Shown piece by piece: positions 31,105 to 42,400 of a stretch of 64,000 nt of DNA. The notes beneath the pieces were generated by a model that was not told the origin of the DNA, did not search any database, and saw only the letters and a program-made list of their open reading frames with translations. Position numbers and translations under genes: made by a program. The DNA is from Discostella pseudostelligera. Lineage: Eukaryota; Bacillariophyta; Thalassiosirophyceae; Thalassiosirales; Thalassiosiraceae. Within the stretch, counting starts at the first letter, position 1. Every line of letters starts with the position of its first letter. The DNA lies in contig JALLBK010000037.1 in NCBI GenBank assembly GCA_036940085.1, forward strand, positions 1 to 64,000. The letters are read 5' to 3'.

Positions 31105-33750
31105 TTACTTCTTCTTCCCACCACCCTTGCTCTGCTGTTTCAATGACTCCAGCTGTTTCTTCTTCGTACGAGCCGCACGTTCTCGAACACCCGCATCCAA
31201 CTCCAACTTTCGTAGCCGAACACTTAATGGAGTTACCTCAATCACTTCATCTTCACTCATGTAGCCAATCAACTCCTCCACATTCATACGCTTCGGTGGG
31301 GGCAAGTACATCTTCTCCTCCTTCGAAGTAGTGCGCATATTGGTGACGGCCTTGGCTCGGACGGGATTTACCTCGAGCTCGCCAGCTTTGGAATTTTCAC
31401 CAATGACCATACCAGGGTAGACCATATCGCCGGGCGCAATGAAAAGAGTTCCACGTGCCGAGAGCGATTCTAACGCGAATAGGGTAGCCTTTCCAGATTC
31501 GTTACTGACCAGTTTTCCACGTTCCGAAGTCGAACCCATGGTGCCCGCGTACTCTCGATCTTCAATGTAGCAGTGATGCATCACGGCCGTACCTCTCGTT
31601 GCGGTGGCAATTTCAGGACCAAATCCCAATAGTCCTCGACTTGGAACTTCAAACTTCATACGCGTCTTGCCCTGTTTATCATCACTCATTTCAACCAATA
31701 CTCCCTTCCGTGCCCCAGTTAAAGAATTGACGACAGTACCCGAATATTCAGCATCGACATCGACAATCACCTCCTCGTATGGCTCAAGCTTAACTCCAGT
31801 ATTGGGACAAATAGTTGTCAAGATTTGCGGAGGCGTGATAATCATCTCGTAACCCTCGCGTCTCATCTGTTCTACGAGGATACCAATTTGCAGCTCGCCA
31901 CGTCCATACACTACCGTCTTTTCGGCATCATTCTCACACTTTTCCACCGTTAGTGTCACGTTGTTGTCAGTTTCACTAATCAACCGTGCTCGGACATGAC
32001 TGCTGGATATCATCGTACCCTCTTTTCCGGCCAGTGGTCCATTGTTCGCACCAAACAAACATGACAATGTCGGTGGCGCCAGTGGTGGAGTATCCACAGC
32101 CCGTTGGACTCTATTCGCACTCGATGTTAATGTATCTCCCACCTTCATGGAGTCTGGTACACCCGTCAACGTGACAATATCACCCGCATGGGCCAAAGGT
32201 GGATCGAGTGGTACGCGCGAGATGCCTCGATTGGCAAATATTCCTGACACTTGCGTTGTTGGGCCAGTGTATTTATTTGCACCTTCATCATCGGTCTCTA
32301 CAGCACGAGGGAGCAATGTGATGGAATCACCCGAGGAGATACAGCCTGAGTAGATGCGTCCAGTGCACGTCCGTCCAAGGTAAGGATCATATCCCACCGT
32401 GTTGGCGGTCATGCTGAATGGTTCATTGATGAAATCATCAACACCCCTTGCTTCGCCTTCGCTGGCAGCACTATCGCCACCACCACCGCCACTTCCATAC
32501 CAATGCACAGATGGAGCAGGGATATCCTCCAAAATCGCATCCAACAATCCTCTCATACTCGCTGCCTGTTCCATACTCCCACCTCCACCCTTCTTATTCG
32601 CAATCTCCAAGGCCACATCGACATTCTCCGTCACCCATCCACCCCGTCCACTACCGAACAATGTCCTATATTCCATCTGTTCATCAGATGCACCCAATAT
32701 CTGAAACAAGTCCATAAGTTCCAACTCCGTCTGACCACTCTCCAACCGTCCCAAACTTTCCATCCGATCGGCCTTATTCAAAAACACAATGGGCATTAAT
32801 CCTAAAGAGAGTGCACGAGAAAGGACATATTTTGTTTGTGACTTGGGTCCTTCACCAGCATCGACGACTAATACTATTCCATCAACGGTAGAGAGGATTC
32901 GATCGACTTCTCCGGCAAAATCGGCATGGCCTGGTGTGTCGACGACATTGATAATATACGAGCCATCATTTTCATCCTCCTCCTTCTTTGCAGAGGTGTA
33001 ATAATTTAGTCGCGTAACCTTGGATGTAATAGTAATACCACGCTCTTTCTCAAGATCACCGCAATCCATGAGCCGTATTCCTTCACCACCCGCACCACCT
33101 GCACTAGCAGCAGCAGCAGCAGCAGCACCGGAGGAGGAGTCGGAATTGTTTGCATCTGAATTGTTGATTGAGCTATCCACATCATTGCTGCCACTAGTGG
33201 AATTCACAGGTGATGATGAAGACAATGAAGACGATGTTGCAGCAACCTTGAGCAATTCATCGACTAGGGTGGTCTTGCCATGATCGACATGTGCTACAAT
33301 GGCAACATTGCGTATGCCTCTCCGTCGTTGGATGGTGTAGATGGTATTGTTGCTGGAGGATGCAGTGTTGCCATCGTCATCAATGGCAGCAGCCGACGAA
33401 GAAAAGTAACGAGTGAGGAAAGAATGCTCGTTCAGTAAAGTTGAAGATTGTCCAGAATGACTACTGCACAAAGTGTGTCGACGACGAACGCTATTGTGGC
33501 TATTGTTGAATGCAAGAAGTGGTAATGGGCATGAATCATTGGACTTGTTGGCAGATGATGACCAAATAGATGCCTCGTCATTGACATTCGTTCCCAAGAA
33601 GCTGGAGAAGAGGGAAGATGACGCGTACGCGGAGCAATAATAATGTCTCGAGTAGACGATGTGCGACAATGATGAAGGAGAGCTTGATTTTGTACTGCTA
33701 CTACAACTACGGGCAATGGCATGAGCCAATGCCCTCGAAGACACTATCAT
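31105..33750 (-). CDS. typA: TypA/BipA translational GTPase, organellar
   Basis: 881 residues from the first true ATG. The leader (MIVSSRALAHAIARSCSSS) is basic, Ser-rich and acid-free, suggesting mitochondria (a plastid is possible). GTPase motifs: G1 AHVDHGKTT (153-161), ERGITIT (G2), DTPGHADF (G3), LNKADR (G4). An unusual Ser/Asn/Ala insertion of about 50 residues lies between G1 and G2. Domain II, then EF-G-like domains III/V, then the TypA-specific end: KFEVPSRGLLGFGPEIATAT, FIAPGDMVYPGMVIGENSKA, TNMRTTSKEE, EVIEVTPLSVRLRKLELD. TypA binds ribosomes and helps 50S assembly and stress translation. The C-terminal domain separates it from EF-G and LepA. Confidence 0.92.
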   Translation of the reverse strand: MIVSSRALAHAIARSCSSSTKSSSPSSLSHIVYSRHYYCSAYASSSLFSSFLGTNVNDEASIWSSSANKSNDSCPLPLLAFNNSHNSVRRRHTLCSSHSGQSSTLLNEHSFLTRYFSSSAAAIDDDGNTASSSNNTIYTIQRRRGIRNVAIVAHVDHGKTTLVDELLKVAATSSSLSSSSPVNSTSGSNDVDSSINNSDANNSDSSSGAAAAAAASAGGAGGEGIRLMDCGDLEKERGITITSKVTRLNYYTSAKKEEDENDGSYIINVVDTPGHADFAGEVDRILSTVDGIVLVVDAGEGPKSQTKYVLSRALSLGLMPIVFLNKADRMESLGRLESGQTELELMDLFQILGASDEQMEYRTLFGSGRGGWVTENVDVALEIANKKGGGGSMEQAASMRGLLDAILEDIPAPSVHWYGSGGGGGDSAASEGEARGVDDFINEPFSMTANTVGYDPYLGRTCTGRIYSGCISSGDSITLLPRAVETDDEGANKYTGPTTQVSGIFANRGISRVPLDPPLAHAGDIVTLTGVPDSMKVGDTLTSSANRVQRAVDTPPLAPPTLSCLFGANNGPLAGKEGTMISSSHVRARLISETDNNVTLTVEKCENDAEKTVVYGRGELQIGILVEQMRREGYEMIITPPQILTTICPNTGVKLEPYEEVIVDVDAEYSGTVVNSLTGARKGVLVEMSDDKQGKTRMKFEVPSRGLLGFGPEIATATRGTAVMHHCYIEDREYAGTMGSTSERGKLVSNESGKATLFALESLSARGTLFIAPGDMVYPGMVIGENSKAGELEVNPVRAKAVTNMRTTSKEEKMYLPPPKRMNVEELIGYMSEDEVIEVTPLSVRLRKLELDAGVRERAARTKKKQLESLKQQSKGGGKKK

Positions 33751-34691
33751 TTTTTCCAATGCGATAATCTATTGTTGCCGCGGTGGAGTGTATGGACGAA
33801 CGTTGCTGCCGTCTGATGATGATGCCTGGCGCTAGCTGGAGACTCTTCTAGGTAGGTTGATTATGAGAAGATTGTCCCTGATTGTCTTGATGATATGGAT
33901 CCAACTCCACCTAATAAGAGTACTACCATCCATATGGAGCCACCGCAGCGAATCTTTTCATGGCTCTCCTTTTCCTTCCTCCTCTCCGTCGCTCGCTCGA
34001 TCGGACGGTGGTGCACAATCTTACGGACGGCGGACAGGTCCGGGGTTGGTGTGTGGCGAGAAGATGTGCACTTACACGTGGCATACAATTCTTCCACGTG
34101 GAAGAGGCACTTGTCGACAGCGACTTCATGAATAACAGTCCTTCGACGACCGAGTTTGCTCATCAAGTAGCCCAATATATCGGCCATTGATGGATTAAGG
34201 GAATGACGAGGGAGGCAGTCGGCGTTGGGTTTTAGTTTCACACAACACTGGCCCTCCACGTACTTTGCACGAGCTTCCATTCTAAGCTATTCTAAGTAAA
34301 GATTGCAATGATAACATATATGAATAGAGTCATTATTTCGCCGGGGTTTCTGTATGAGTCTTTATTGTGCAAAAGGTTCGAGCAGCATCCCACAAATACA
34401 TTGCCATTCAAACAGACAAATGGACTCCTTACGAAGACATATAAGATATAAGTTGAAGACTCGAGTGATCCAATGTCTTAAACTTTGCCGCTGGTTCACT
34501 CTCTCGCAGTCTTCATCATCTTGGAGAGTATCAACTTCATTCTGTTGTTTCCACATTGATTAGATTGTGGATTGTGGAGCCACCTTCGTGGTGGCGACGA
34601 AGAAGAGCAACATGCTCAACCGGTGCGCAATACTATCCAATAAAAAATCCCACCAAGGATACATCGACCTTTCTCTTCTTCTTTTTCTTGA
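33751..34691. other. Region upstream of TypA with a doubtful ORF and E-box palindromes
   Basis: A 139-codon minus-strand frame (33861-34280) has an internal GTAAGT and no family resemblance, so I do not call it a gene. CTTCCACGTGGAAG (34091-34104) is a perfect 14-bp palindrome, with another CACGTG at 34075-34080. These are more likely promoter elements. Confidence 0.4.
34091..34104. promoter_or_regulatory. 14-bp palindrome CTTCCACGTGGAAG
   Basis: Perfect palindrome with a G-box/E-box core 340 bp upstream of the TypA ATG; a second CACGTG lies 11 bp to the left. Confidence 0.4.
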
Positions 34692-35342
34692 TTATGCATA
34701 TCGTGTCACACTCCGCTGTTCAACATATACAACAGATTCATCATCCGAACCCGAATATTCTGATGACTCCGAATCCGAATCTGACTCCTTCGAATCGACG
34801 CTAGGGATTGATGTAACGTCGGATATAATATCATCAACCAATGTAGGCACTTCCAAAGTCTGTCCCACTCGAGACATTGAAACCTGCGAACTCTCTCCCG
34901 ACCATTCATCGTACGGTGTGCTGGCTTGTGTCGGATCATCATCATCATGCTTCGCACTACCAAACTCTTTTTTTTTATTATGATCCAACTGATGATTATA
35001 AGTAGTTGCACTCCAGTCGAAACAGGAATACATCCATGCCCAACCGGCGGTGCAAGCAGCCGGCCTAGGACCACCATTCTGAGTTGCATCATCTCTCATC
35101 TCGGTACCGTAATCCGACAGGCAGCCTTCCTCACTTGTTTTGTCAAGCCAACGGAAGAGTTTCGAATCATCCTTGTCGATTTCATGAACGACATGGTATT
35201 CAAACAGGTCATCATCACCGCCGCCCACAATGGGTTGTTTCGAGTGTGAGTTCGAGGCTGCCGCGGCAGCCACCCCCGCCGCGGCCGACTTGCTCAATCT
35301 CCGCTTGCTTCGTATGCTTCTGATTCGTTTCAACAAACCCAT
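34692..35342 (-). CDS. Hypothetical acidic/Ser-rich protein
   Basis: 216 residues, single exon. The N-terminus is basic (GLLKRIRSIRSKRRLSK), followed by an Ala run. A possibly folded core lies near 48-75 (LFEYHVVHEIDKDDSKLFRW). A Cys/Trp-rich patch follows at 96-112 (ACTAGWAWMYSCFDW). The C-terminus is Ser/Asp/Glu-rich (SDSDSESSEYSGSDDE). No signal peptide or membrane helix, and no domain recognised. Cytosolic or nuclear; function unknown. Confidence 0.5.
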   Translation of the reverse strand: MGLLKRIRSIRSKRRLSKSAAAGVAAAAASNSHSKQPIVGGGDDDLFEYHVVHEIDKDDSKLFRWLDKTSEEGCLSDYGTEMRDDATQNGGPRPAACTAGWAWMYSCFDWSATTYNHQLDHNKKKEFGSAKHDDDDPTQASTPYDEWSGESSQVSMSRVGQTLEVPTLVDDIISDVTSIPSVDSKESDSDSESSEYSGSDDESVVYVEQRSVTRYA

Positions 35343-36277
35343 GTCGAGATGAATTTGTTATGATGATACGAATAATCACCTGAATGTCGTGGACGTTGCG
35401 CCTGAAAGCAAGACACTCACATCAACATCATGGTCATGTTGTTCATGTTCGTGGTGGGTAGTAGTAGTAGTGGTAGTAGTAGTAGTAGTAGTAGTAGGAG
35501 GAGGAGGTAGGAGTAGTAGATGGAAGGAGAAATATTGTTCATTGTTCACCGCATACGCATACCGCATGCATCTCATAGCATCTCATATTGCTACAATGAC
35601 TGCACGATAATTGGGACTTTTTCAGTAATTGGGACTGGTCTGAGCCAGTGCACAGGTTTTGGCGGGAAGTAAAAAATCTACTAGTAGTGTGTGTATTGCG
35701 ATAAGTGAGACTTTTCGGTAAATGGGACCATCTGGCGGGTGTCCCAATTATCGTACATCACTGTATTGCCTTCACCCAGCCAATTCAACGCGGGAAGCGG
35801 ACACTGGCTGGCTTTCTGGGGCACGGAAAGTCTAGCCGACAACCACGTACCAGAGGAATAGTACTAATTATTCACCGATTTCGTGAGTAGATATCTAAGA
35901 GGTGATGATGTCTTTCCGTCGGCCCATCGGTCTGTGCTGTGTCCGCGCCTATTCCACGTCGCAGAAGAGATTCCACGTCATCAAACCATACATCTTCTGC
36001 CTGCCGGCCAGCCGCGAAGTATCTATCGTAGGCCGCGACGATCATAAGAAGTAGATGAATGGCGATCTAAGTATGGCCATGGCATTGCAGAGAATGGCCA
36101 CGGATGGCCAAGATAGATGATGGATGCTCATGGATGGCGATGGCATGCCTTGATATCCCTGGTACAAGCAGGCAGTATGGTATGGCGGACTGCTACGGCG
36201 GCAGCAGGAGGAGCGGCAGCAGCAACTGATGAACATTATTCTCCAACGATCTTTCAACCTGATCTGCAATATCAATA
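35343..36277. other. Divergent spacer with (TAG)n microsatellite
   Basis: 935 bp between the 34,692 gene and the sulfotransferase. A (TAG/GTA) triplet run lies at about 35458-35520. Two copies of TTCCACGTC lie near 35955 and 35973. No gene supported. Confidence 0.45.
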
Positions 36278-37869
36278 ATGAACACCAGGATAGTAGTCCC
36301 TAGGAGGCGACAACATTCACTGTTATTAATTGGGTTCCTTGGTATGCTAATCCATGTATCTGTCACCATGATGAAAGTTGTTACTCACATCCATGACGAT
36401 GATAGCTTGCATGCAGATAAATATGGTGGCGGCGGGGGCGGCTTTGATGCAAAGATGTTGTCAAACTACGCCATCCAGACTCCTCGGAACGAACCATTGA
36501 AATTCACGAAAAGAAATGACGAACGAATGAGAAGATCAAGTGGGATGGAAGTAGATGAAACATTGTCATCGGCGCCACCGCCACTAGCTGCAGCAGCAGC
36601 AGGGGCAGAATCATCATCANGCAGCAGCAGCAGGGGCAGAATCATCATCAACAACACCATCGTCATCCAAAACATTAATTGATCAATTCATCGATCGATC
36701 CCATCGCATCATATTACCCGACAACACTCGCAAACTCGCCTTCATCCACATTGGTAAATCCGGTGGATCAACCATCTCCATTCTACTACGCAATGGATGC
36801 ATGTCCGCTGTTGATGGTATACCCTGCGAATCCAATCGATTCATGAAAATTCCAAATCAACTCGAGGAGACGATTGCATCCAAACGAATATTGTTCTATC
36901 TACATACACCTCATGCCGATACGGGCAATATGGCGCAATATTATCGACGTATAAATTCGGTGGTAGTAGTGGCACGTGATCCAATGGAACGGTTCATTTC
37001 GGCGTTCTTATCACGACATCCAGTCAATATTGAAATGATTCGGAAGCGGAATCGACAAATACGGACGCTAGCGGAAGCAAAGGGTATGGAACCACCAGTT
37101 TGGGCAAAAACGATATGGGGGTTGGGTGATACCGAGTTGGATCAGGAATGTCGTGCTGCATACAGTGGTTGTTTCCCCACTCTGGAAGATTTGGCAATGT
37201 GTGCAGCGGATCCCATGGCGATGTTGATGATGGAGGAGGAAGGAGAGACAATAACGACGAGCAATAGTAAGATTTACAATACCACAATACAGTGGAGAGC
37301 AAGTCGCAGAATTCATTCGAAGGAAGTGAGTTTTAAGTGCAGTGAGCTTTGTCGGGATGTCATGACCGGGAAGAATAGATACATACAGCATGTGCGAAAC
37401 AACTATGAGGCATTTTGTGAGTTTCTACGTGGCACACGTCGTGATCAATTGCTGCATGCAGTGTGGCCTTTGTTTATTGATTTTTGCGCCCTTAATCATA
37501 TTCTCTTCAGTGAAAGATCTTCCTACAGAAACCGAAGTCTTCGTTTTAAGGACAACCAAGATTTGGGAAGATTGGGTCGATGTGAACAATATTCTTGGTG
37601 CCACGAAGAATGTAGTGGTTCCTGAAAAAGGTAGCGATGCAGATGTAGTGAATGCTCGTGGAAAGTTACCCGTACGAAACAATTTAAGTCCACGTGGCCA
37701 ACGTATCACATGTCACTTTTTGAAGAATGACATTCGTGTATACATTGGTTTATTAAATCGAGCAGTAAACTTGTCGAACGATGATGTACGGGATGCATTG
37801 GAGGTGATCCATCGACATTGTCCTTCGATTCTTTCATCACTGGTAGAAGGAGGCGCTATCTCGAGCTAG
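36278..37869 (+). CDS. Carbohydrate sulfotransferase-like type II membrane protein (frame broken by an assembly N)
   Basis: Two exons: 36278-37416 and 37511-37869 (94-bp intron, GTGAGT...TTCAG). The frame is lost at an N at 36620. The 30 bases on both sides of it are identical, and treating one copy plus the N as an assembly error gives one open protein of about 488 residues. Residues 9-28 form a signal-anchor (LLLIGFLGMLIHVSVTMM), so Golgi location is likely. 5'-phosphosulfate-binding loop: AFIHIGKSGGSTI. 3'-phosphate motif: VVARDPMERFISAF. The splice joins YEAF to LKDLPTETEVFVLRTTKIWE, DWVDVNNILG, the expected C-terminal segment. It transfers sulfate from PAPS to glycans; the acceptor is unknown. 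Intron retention would end the protein at 37625. Confidence 0.78.
36590..36650. other. One-base gap between two identical 30-bp ends
   Basis: Bases 36590-36619 and 36621-36650 are identical, beginning GCAGCAGCAGCAGGGGCAGA, with a single N between. This is the mark of two contig ends that overlapped but were joined with a minimal gap. Confidence 0.85.
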
Positions 37870-38039
37870 AGAGGAAGGATATGCAAGATAATCTATTGTA
37901 ATTGAGCAAACTATCTACAATATCTATGAAATTAAAGTTCAGTGTTAATCAATACAGTATAGAATATTTAATAGCAACATGCTAGGTGAGTACAGATATG
38001 TTCACTTCCTCTTCTTTTACACATAATATGAATATAAAG

Positions 38040-38801
38040 TCATTTCTCTCTCCACAAATTGGCAACATTACTAATCTCGTATCTCGAGGTCATAATCTCC
38101 TCCCGCAGTTGTGCATCTCGTTTCATCTTTCTCTCCTCCTCGCGTTTCATCATATTCTCTTTCGTTTCAAGTTGCTGCTTTCGTTTCCCCATGAATAACG
38201 AGTTCATTGACTTGGACCCAATTTTTAATGCGGAGGATATTGCCCGACCAGTAATGACAAATGTCTCCAATGTATCTTCCAAGCCCTCGCCACACGATGC
38301 TCCTCGATTGTTGAATCTTCTGTCTCCACGTCTTCGTCTTCCATCATTATATGTTGATGATGAATCATAAGTACTGCCACTGTAACTGGTATTGTCATAT
38401 GAATTATTGGCATATGTATCACCATCATCGTCTCCCTCACCATTCCAGAAACTTAGTGTTTGAGTTAAAGATAGCATACTCTCGAGCTCGTCGTCGAATT
38501 CATCTTGCTTACTTGCTGCTTTTATTTCAGCTACCGATGGTCGTCGTGTTGCGCTCGTCGCTTTGGTGGAAGTTTTTGTTGTTGCTGCAGCGCCAGGTGC
38601 GGTACAAGCATTTGATGATGCTTTGGTGGAGGATGCGCATGATGATTTCGTTGCTACTGTAGAAGCGCAGGTTGATATGGTGGATGTCGTAGAAGATGTG
38701 GATGCTTTGGTTGTGGTGCCAGCGATCTTCTTGGCAAGTCGATCATCACCACGGCTGTCAACGATGATGGCGGCTTTGGGGTGGCTCTTTCGCAAGTTCA
38801 T
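38040..38801 (-). CDS. Low-complexity protein with Cys-preceded helical segment
   Basis: 253 residues from the first true ATG. The N-terminal half is Thr/Ser/Ala/Lys-rich. QDEFDDELESMLSLTQTLSF is a short acidic/hydrophobic helix, followed by a Tyr-repeat (SYDNTSYSGSTYDSSSTY) like that of the 25,050 gene. A Cys then leads into GLEDTLETFVITGRAISSAL (about residues 172-191). The C-terminus is a charged coiled-coil-like segment (MMKREEERKMKRDAQLREEI). No known domain. It may be a distant relative of the 18-27 kb cluster, but similarity is weak. Divergent from BMS1. Confidence 0.5.
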   Translation of the reverse strand: MNLRKSHPKAAIIVDSRGDDRLAKKIAGTTTKASTSSTTSTISTCASTVATKSSCASSTKASSNACTAPGAAATTKTSTKATSATRRPSVAEIKAASKQDEFDDELESMLSLTQTLSFWNGEGDDDGDTYANNSYDNTSYSGSTYDSSSTYNDGRRRRGDRRFNNRGASCGEGLEDTLETFVITGRAISSALKIGSKSMNSLFMGKRKQQLETKENMMKREEERKMKRDAQLREEIMTSRYEISNVANLWREK

Positions 38802-39493
38802 GTTGTGGTAGTGGTAGTGTTCCGATCTTACGACGACGATGCAATTGCAGTGTAAGGTGGATAACGACGAGATCACTGAAGAATTGTCCTATTGTGGCGG
38901 CAAACGAATTCGAATCGTATGGGTCTATTGTCGCGGCAAAGGAAGTCAAAGTATGGGCATGGCGAATAGAAGTAAAGCTTAAATCATGACGATGACGGTA
39001 TCGAGCGAGAGGTTACTTGATGTGGAGAGAGGGATGAGGCTGAACGGAAAATTTGAATGTTTCCGTTCAGTAGAAGTAGAAAGTCGGTATGTAGAGCTCA
39101 GTTATTGAGGAATCAATACAAATTCGAGAACCGGCGAACATCTGCGATAAAAATGATGCGAAAATGGCGGGAAGCGTGACATCACATGATGATGTGCACT
39201 CTGCACTCTCCAACCACTCATTTTTTAGTGGTCTTTATCCTTTCAGTTAGTGAGTGCTACGTCAAACGCATGGCGTAAAGTTGATGCTGCCGCCGCTGCC
39301 GCCGCCATGGATTTGGTATCGATTGGTAGGTCACCATACGCATACGATCATAGCAACATCGCATGGCCATAGCAGCATCGCATCATCATCATCATCATCA
39401 TCACCACCACCACCACCACCACCACCACCATCATCATCATCACCATCATCATCTGCAGCATCATCTCCAGTGTAAATAATTCTCAGCTGCACC
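38802..39493. promoter_or_regulatory. Divergent promoter of BMS1 with CAT/CAC triplet run
   Basis: 692 bp. A (CAT)n-(CAC)n-(CAT)n run at 39380-39452 lies 40-115 bp upstream of the BMS1 ATG, probably in the 5' UTR or core promoter. Short ORFs across it are artefacts. Confidence 0.5.
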
Positions 39494-42400
39494 ATGGCAC
39501 CACGATCCGCCGGCGCCGACACCGACCAACAAGTAAATCGCGGCCACAAATCCACCAAATCTGGCCGTGGCGGTCGCGAGAAGAAGAAGGAAAAGCGAGA
39601 CGCCAAGGCGGGCAACCTCAAAGATCGTCACAATCCACGTGCCTTCTCCGTGTCGAACATTGTCCGAACACAGCGCAATATACAACGCAACTTGGACCGT
39701 GCACAGAAGAAAGAATACATTCCACTGAATGATCGACGTGCGGCACGGGTGGAGGAGGGACCACCGCCATTGGTGGCAGTCGTTGGACCACCGGGAGTTG
39801 GCAAAAGTACTTTGATCCGTAGCCTCGTCAAAATGTATACCAATCATAACTTGACGAATCCAACGGGTCCCATTACTATTTGCACCTCCAACACTCGTCG
39901 TATTACACTATTAGAATGCCCCAATACTCCCACGGCTATGCTGGATGTGGCCAAAATTGCCGACCTGGTCTTACTCTGTGTTGATGCAAAGTTCGGGTTT
40001 GAGATGGAATCCTTCGAATTCTTGAACATGATGCAAACCCATGGTTTTCCAAAGGTTATGGGAGTATTCACCCACTTGGATCAATTCCGAACTATGAAGA
40101 ATTTGCGCAAGACGAAGAAATTGTTAAAGCATCGATTTTGGACGGAGATATATGATGGTGCGAAGATGTTTTATTTTGGCGGATGTGTGAATGGGAAGTA
40201 TCTTAAGCATGAAGTGAAACAGTTGACATTGCTCCTGGGTAGAGTCAAATATAGGCCACTTGTGTGGAGAAACACGCATCCCTATGTTGTGGTGGATCGC
40301 CATGAGGATATTACACATCCATCGAAAATTGAGGAAGATGAAAAATGCGAACGGAGTGTGGCATTTTATGGATATGTTAGAGGGACGAATTTGAAGGAGG
40401 GGATGAAGGTACATTTGATTGGGGTGGGGGATTATGGAATGGTGGAGATCAATGCGCTGCCAGATCCTTGCCCAGTGTTTGATAAGGAAAAAGAGAGTCA
40501 GGTGAGAGGACTTTGTTGAATTCTCCAAATATGCAATGGAAATCACATCTCACACTCTATCTTGACACTCCTCTTCTAATAACAGACTCTGAACAAAAAG
40601 GATACTAAGCTCTATGCACCTTTATCCAGCGTGGGTGCAGTATCATTTGACAAGGATGCAGTCTACATAGATATTGGAAGAGCGAACTACACTAAGAAAG
40701 AAAATCTGGATTTGCCTCGGAATGAAAACGACGACGATGACAATGATGAGGATGAAGGAACCTCATCCGACGAGGAGGATAATTATGATTTGGATGCACC
40801 CGCGGGTCTCTTGAAAAGCTTGCAGGATGTCAAGGAGGGCGTCGATCAAAAGATGAAATATTCTTCATTGCGGCTGTTCAAGGGAAGCAAGGCCGTGAAG
40901 GCTGGGACAAATAACGACGAATTTGAGGCTACAGTTCGCAACCCCAACAGCCAACGACGACCTATGCAAGATGTGTATGAGCTTGCTGATTCATTTCGTA
41001 GGCGATATAACGAGGAAGGGACTGATGATGATGATGATGATGACAGTGAGGGCTCAGAGGACGACATAGATTGTGAAGACGACAATGTTTTAGTCGAGGG
41101 TGAAGGATATGATGATGCCTCTGACAATGAATCTCAGAATAGTTCGCAAGGAACGTCGTCAGATACCGACAATGAGTCGTCTGAAGATGAAGAAGAACAA
41201 ACTACCGCATGGAAGACAAACATCGCCCAGAAAGCTGCAATTAATTATCTTCAACGCGAAAGATCATTTGTTAACTTGCAGCAGTTGGTATATGGCACTC
41301 CTGGCACTGGCTCCATCTTGGTAAGCGAGGAAGAGGGAAATAATGCTCCAGTCAATGACGATGGCGACGAAGACAGTGATTCGGATGGAGATTTCTTCAA
41401 GCTCAGAGATAAGAGTAAAATGGCTGCAGCCTCTTCAAAAATCACGGGAGACGAGCGATCGGTAACAGTTCGCGATATTCAGTTGGGCGAAGATGATTCA
41501 TCTCGTAAAATCCCAAGTGACCAGTCTGGCTCATTTGACATGAATGCTTGGCTAGAGGAAGGAGAGGACTGTTTACTTGAAAGCATCCGAGATAAATTTG
41601 TCACTGGTAATTGGGACAATGGACAGGGCAATACCGAAGAGGAGTTTGATGACTTTGAGGACCTCGAAGCAGGTGAGCGATATGGGCCCAATGGCGAAGT
41701 GATCGAAGATGACGACAGTGTCGCGCCAGCAGGTATGACTGATATTGACCTTCGCGAGTACAATGCCAAGAAGAAATCTGCCCAAAAGTCAGAGTTCGAC
41801 GAAGATTATGACGAGAGTAAGAAGGGAAACACAGGAAAAGCTGGTGACCAACAGGCTGAGAATGAATACATCGATGCACTCAAGCGTGAGAAGGAATCTC
41901 GATTGAAACGAAACAAAGAAGAATTCGGCGTTGATGGCGAGACGAGCCGTCTTCGGTATGAAGGATTCCGCCAGGGAATCTACTGCCGCGTACGGATTGA
42001 TGGCATCCCAGCAGAATTCGTCGAATCTTTTGATCCTACAATGCCATTAGTCATTGGTGGCTTAACGCCCCAGGAAACAGAGCGTGGTTTGATCCGCTGC
42101 CGGTTCAAGAAACATCGATGGCACAAGAAGATTCTGAAATGCAACGATCCGCTTGTGTTCAGCATTGGATGGAGGCGTTTCCAAAGTATCCCTGTATTCT
42201 CTACTGAAGATCAAAACGGTAGATACCGCTATCTGAAATATACGCCGGAACATATGCATTGTCAGGCTACATTCTATGGACCACAATGTCCTCCAAACAC
42301 TGGTATTCTCGCTATTCAGCGGCTTACTGGGAACATTCCAGGGTTTCGCATTTCTGCAACTGGAGTAGTTCTGGAGCTTGATGCCTCATCCAAGGTCGTG

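Noticed and set aside
33861..34280. 139-codon minus-strand ORF upstream of TypA
   Set aside because: No recognisable domain, internal GTAAGT, and dense regulatory palindromes; kept only as a doubtful ORF.
37390..37869. Separate 159-codon gene overlapping the sulfotransferase end
   Set aside because: Its second half is exon 2 of the sulfotransferase; the first half is intron sequence read in another frame.
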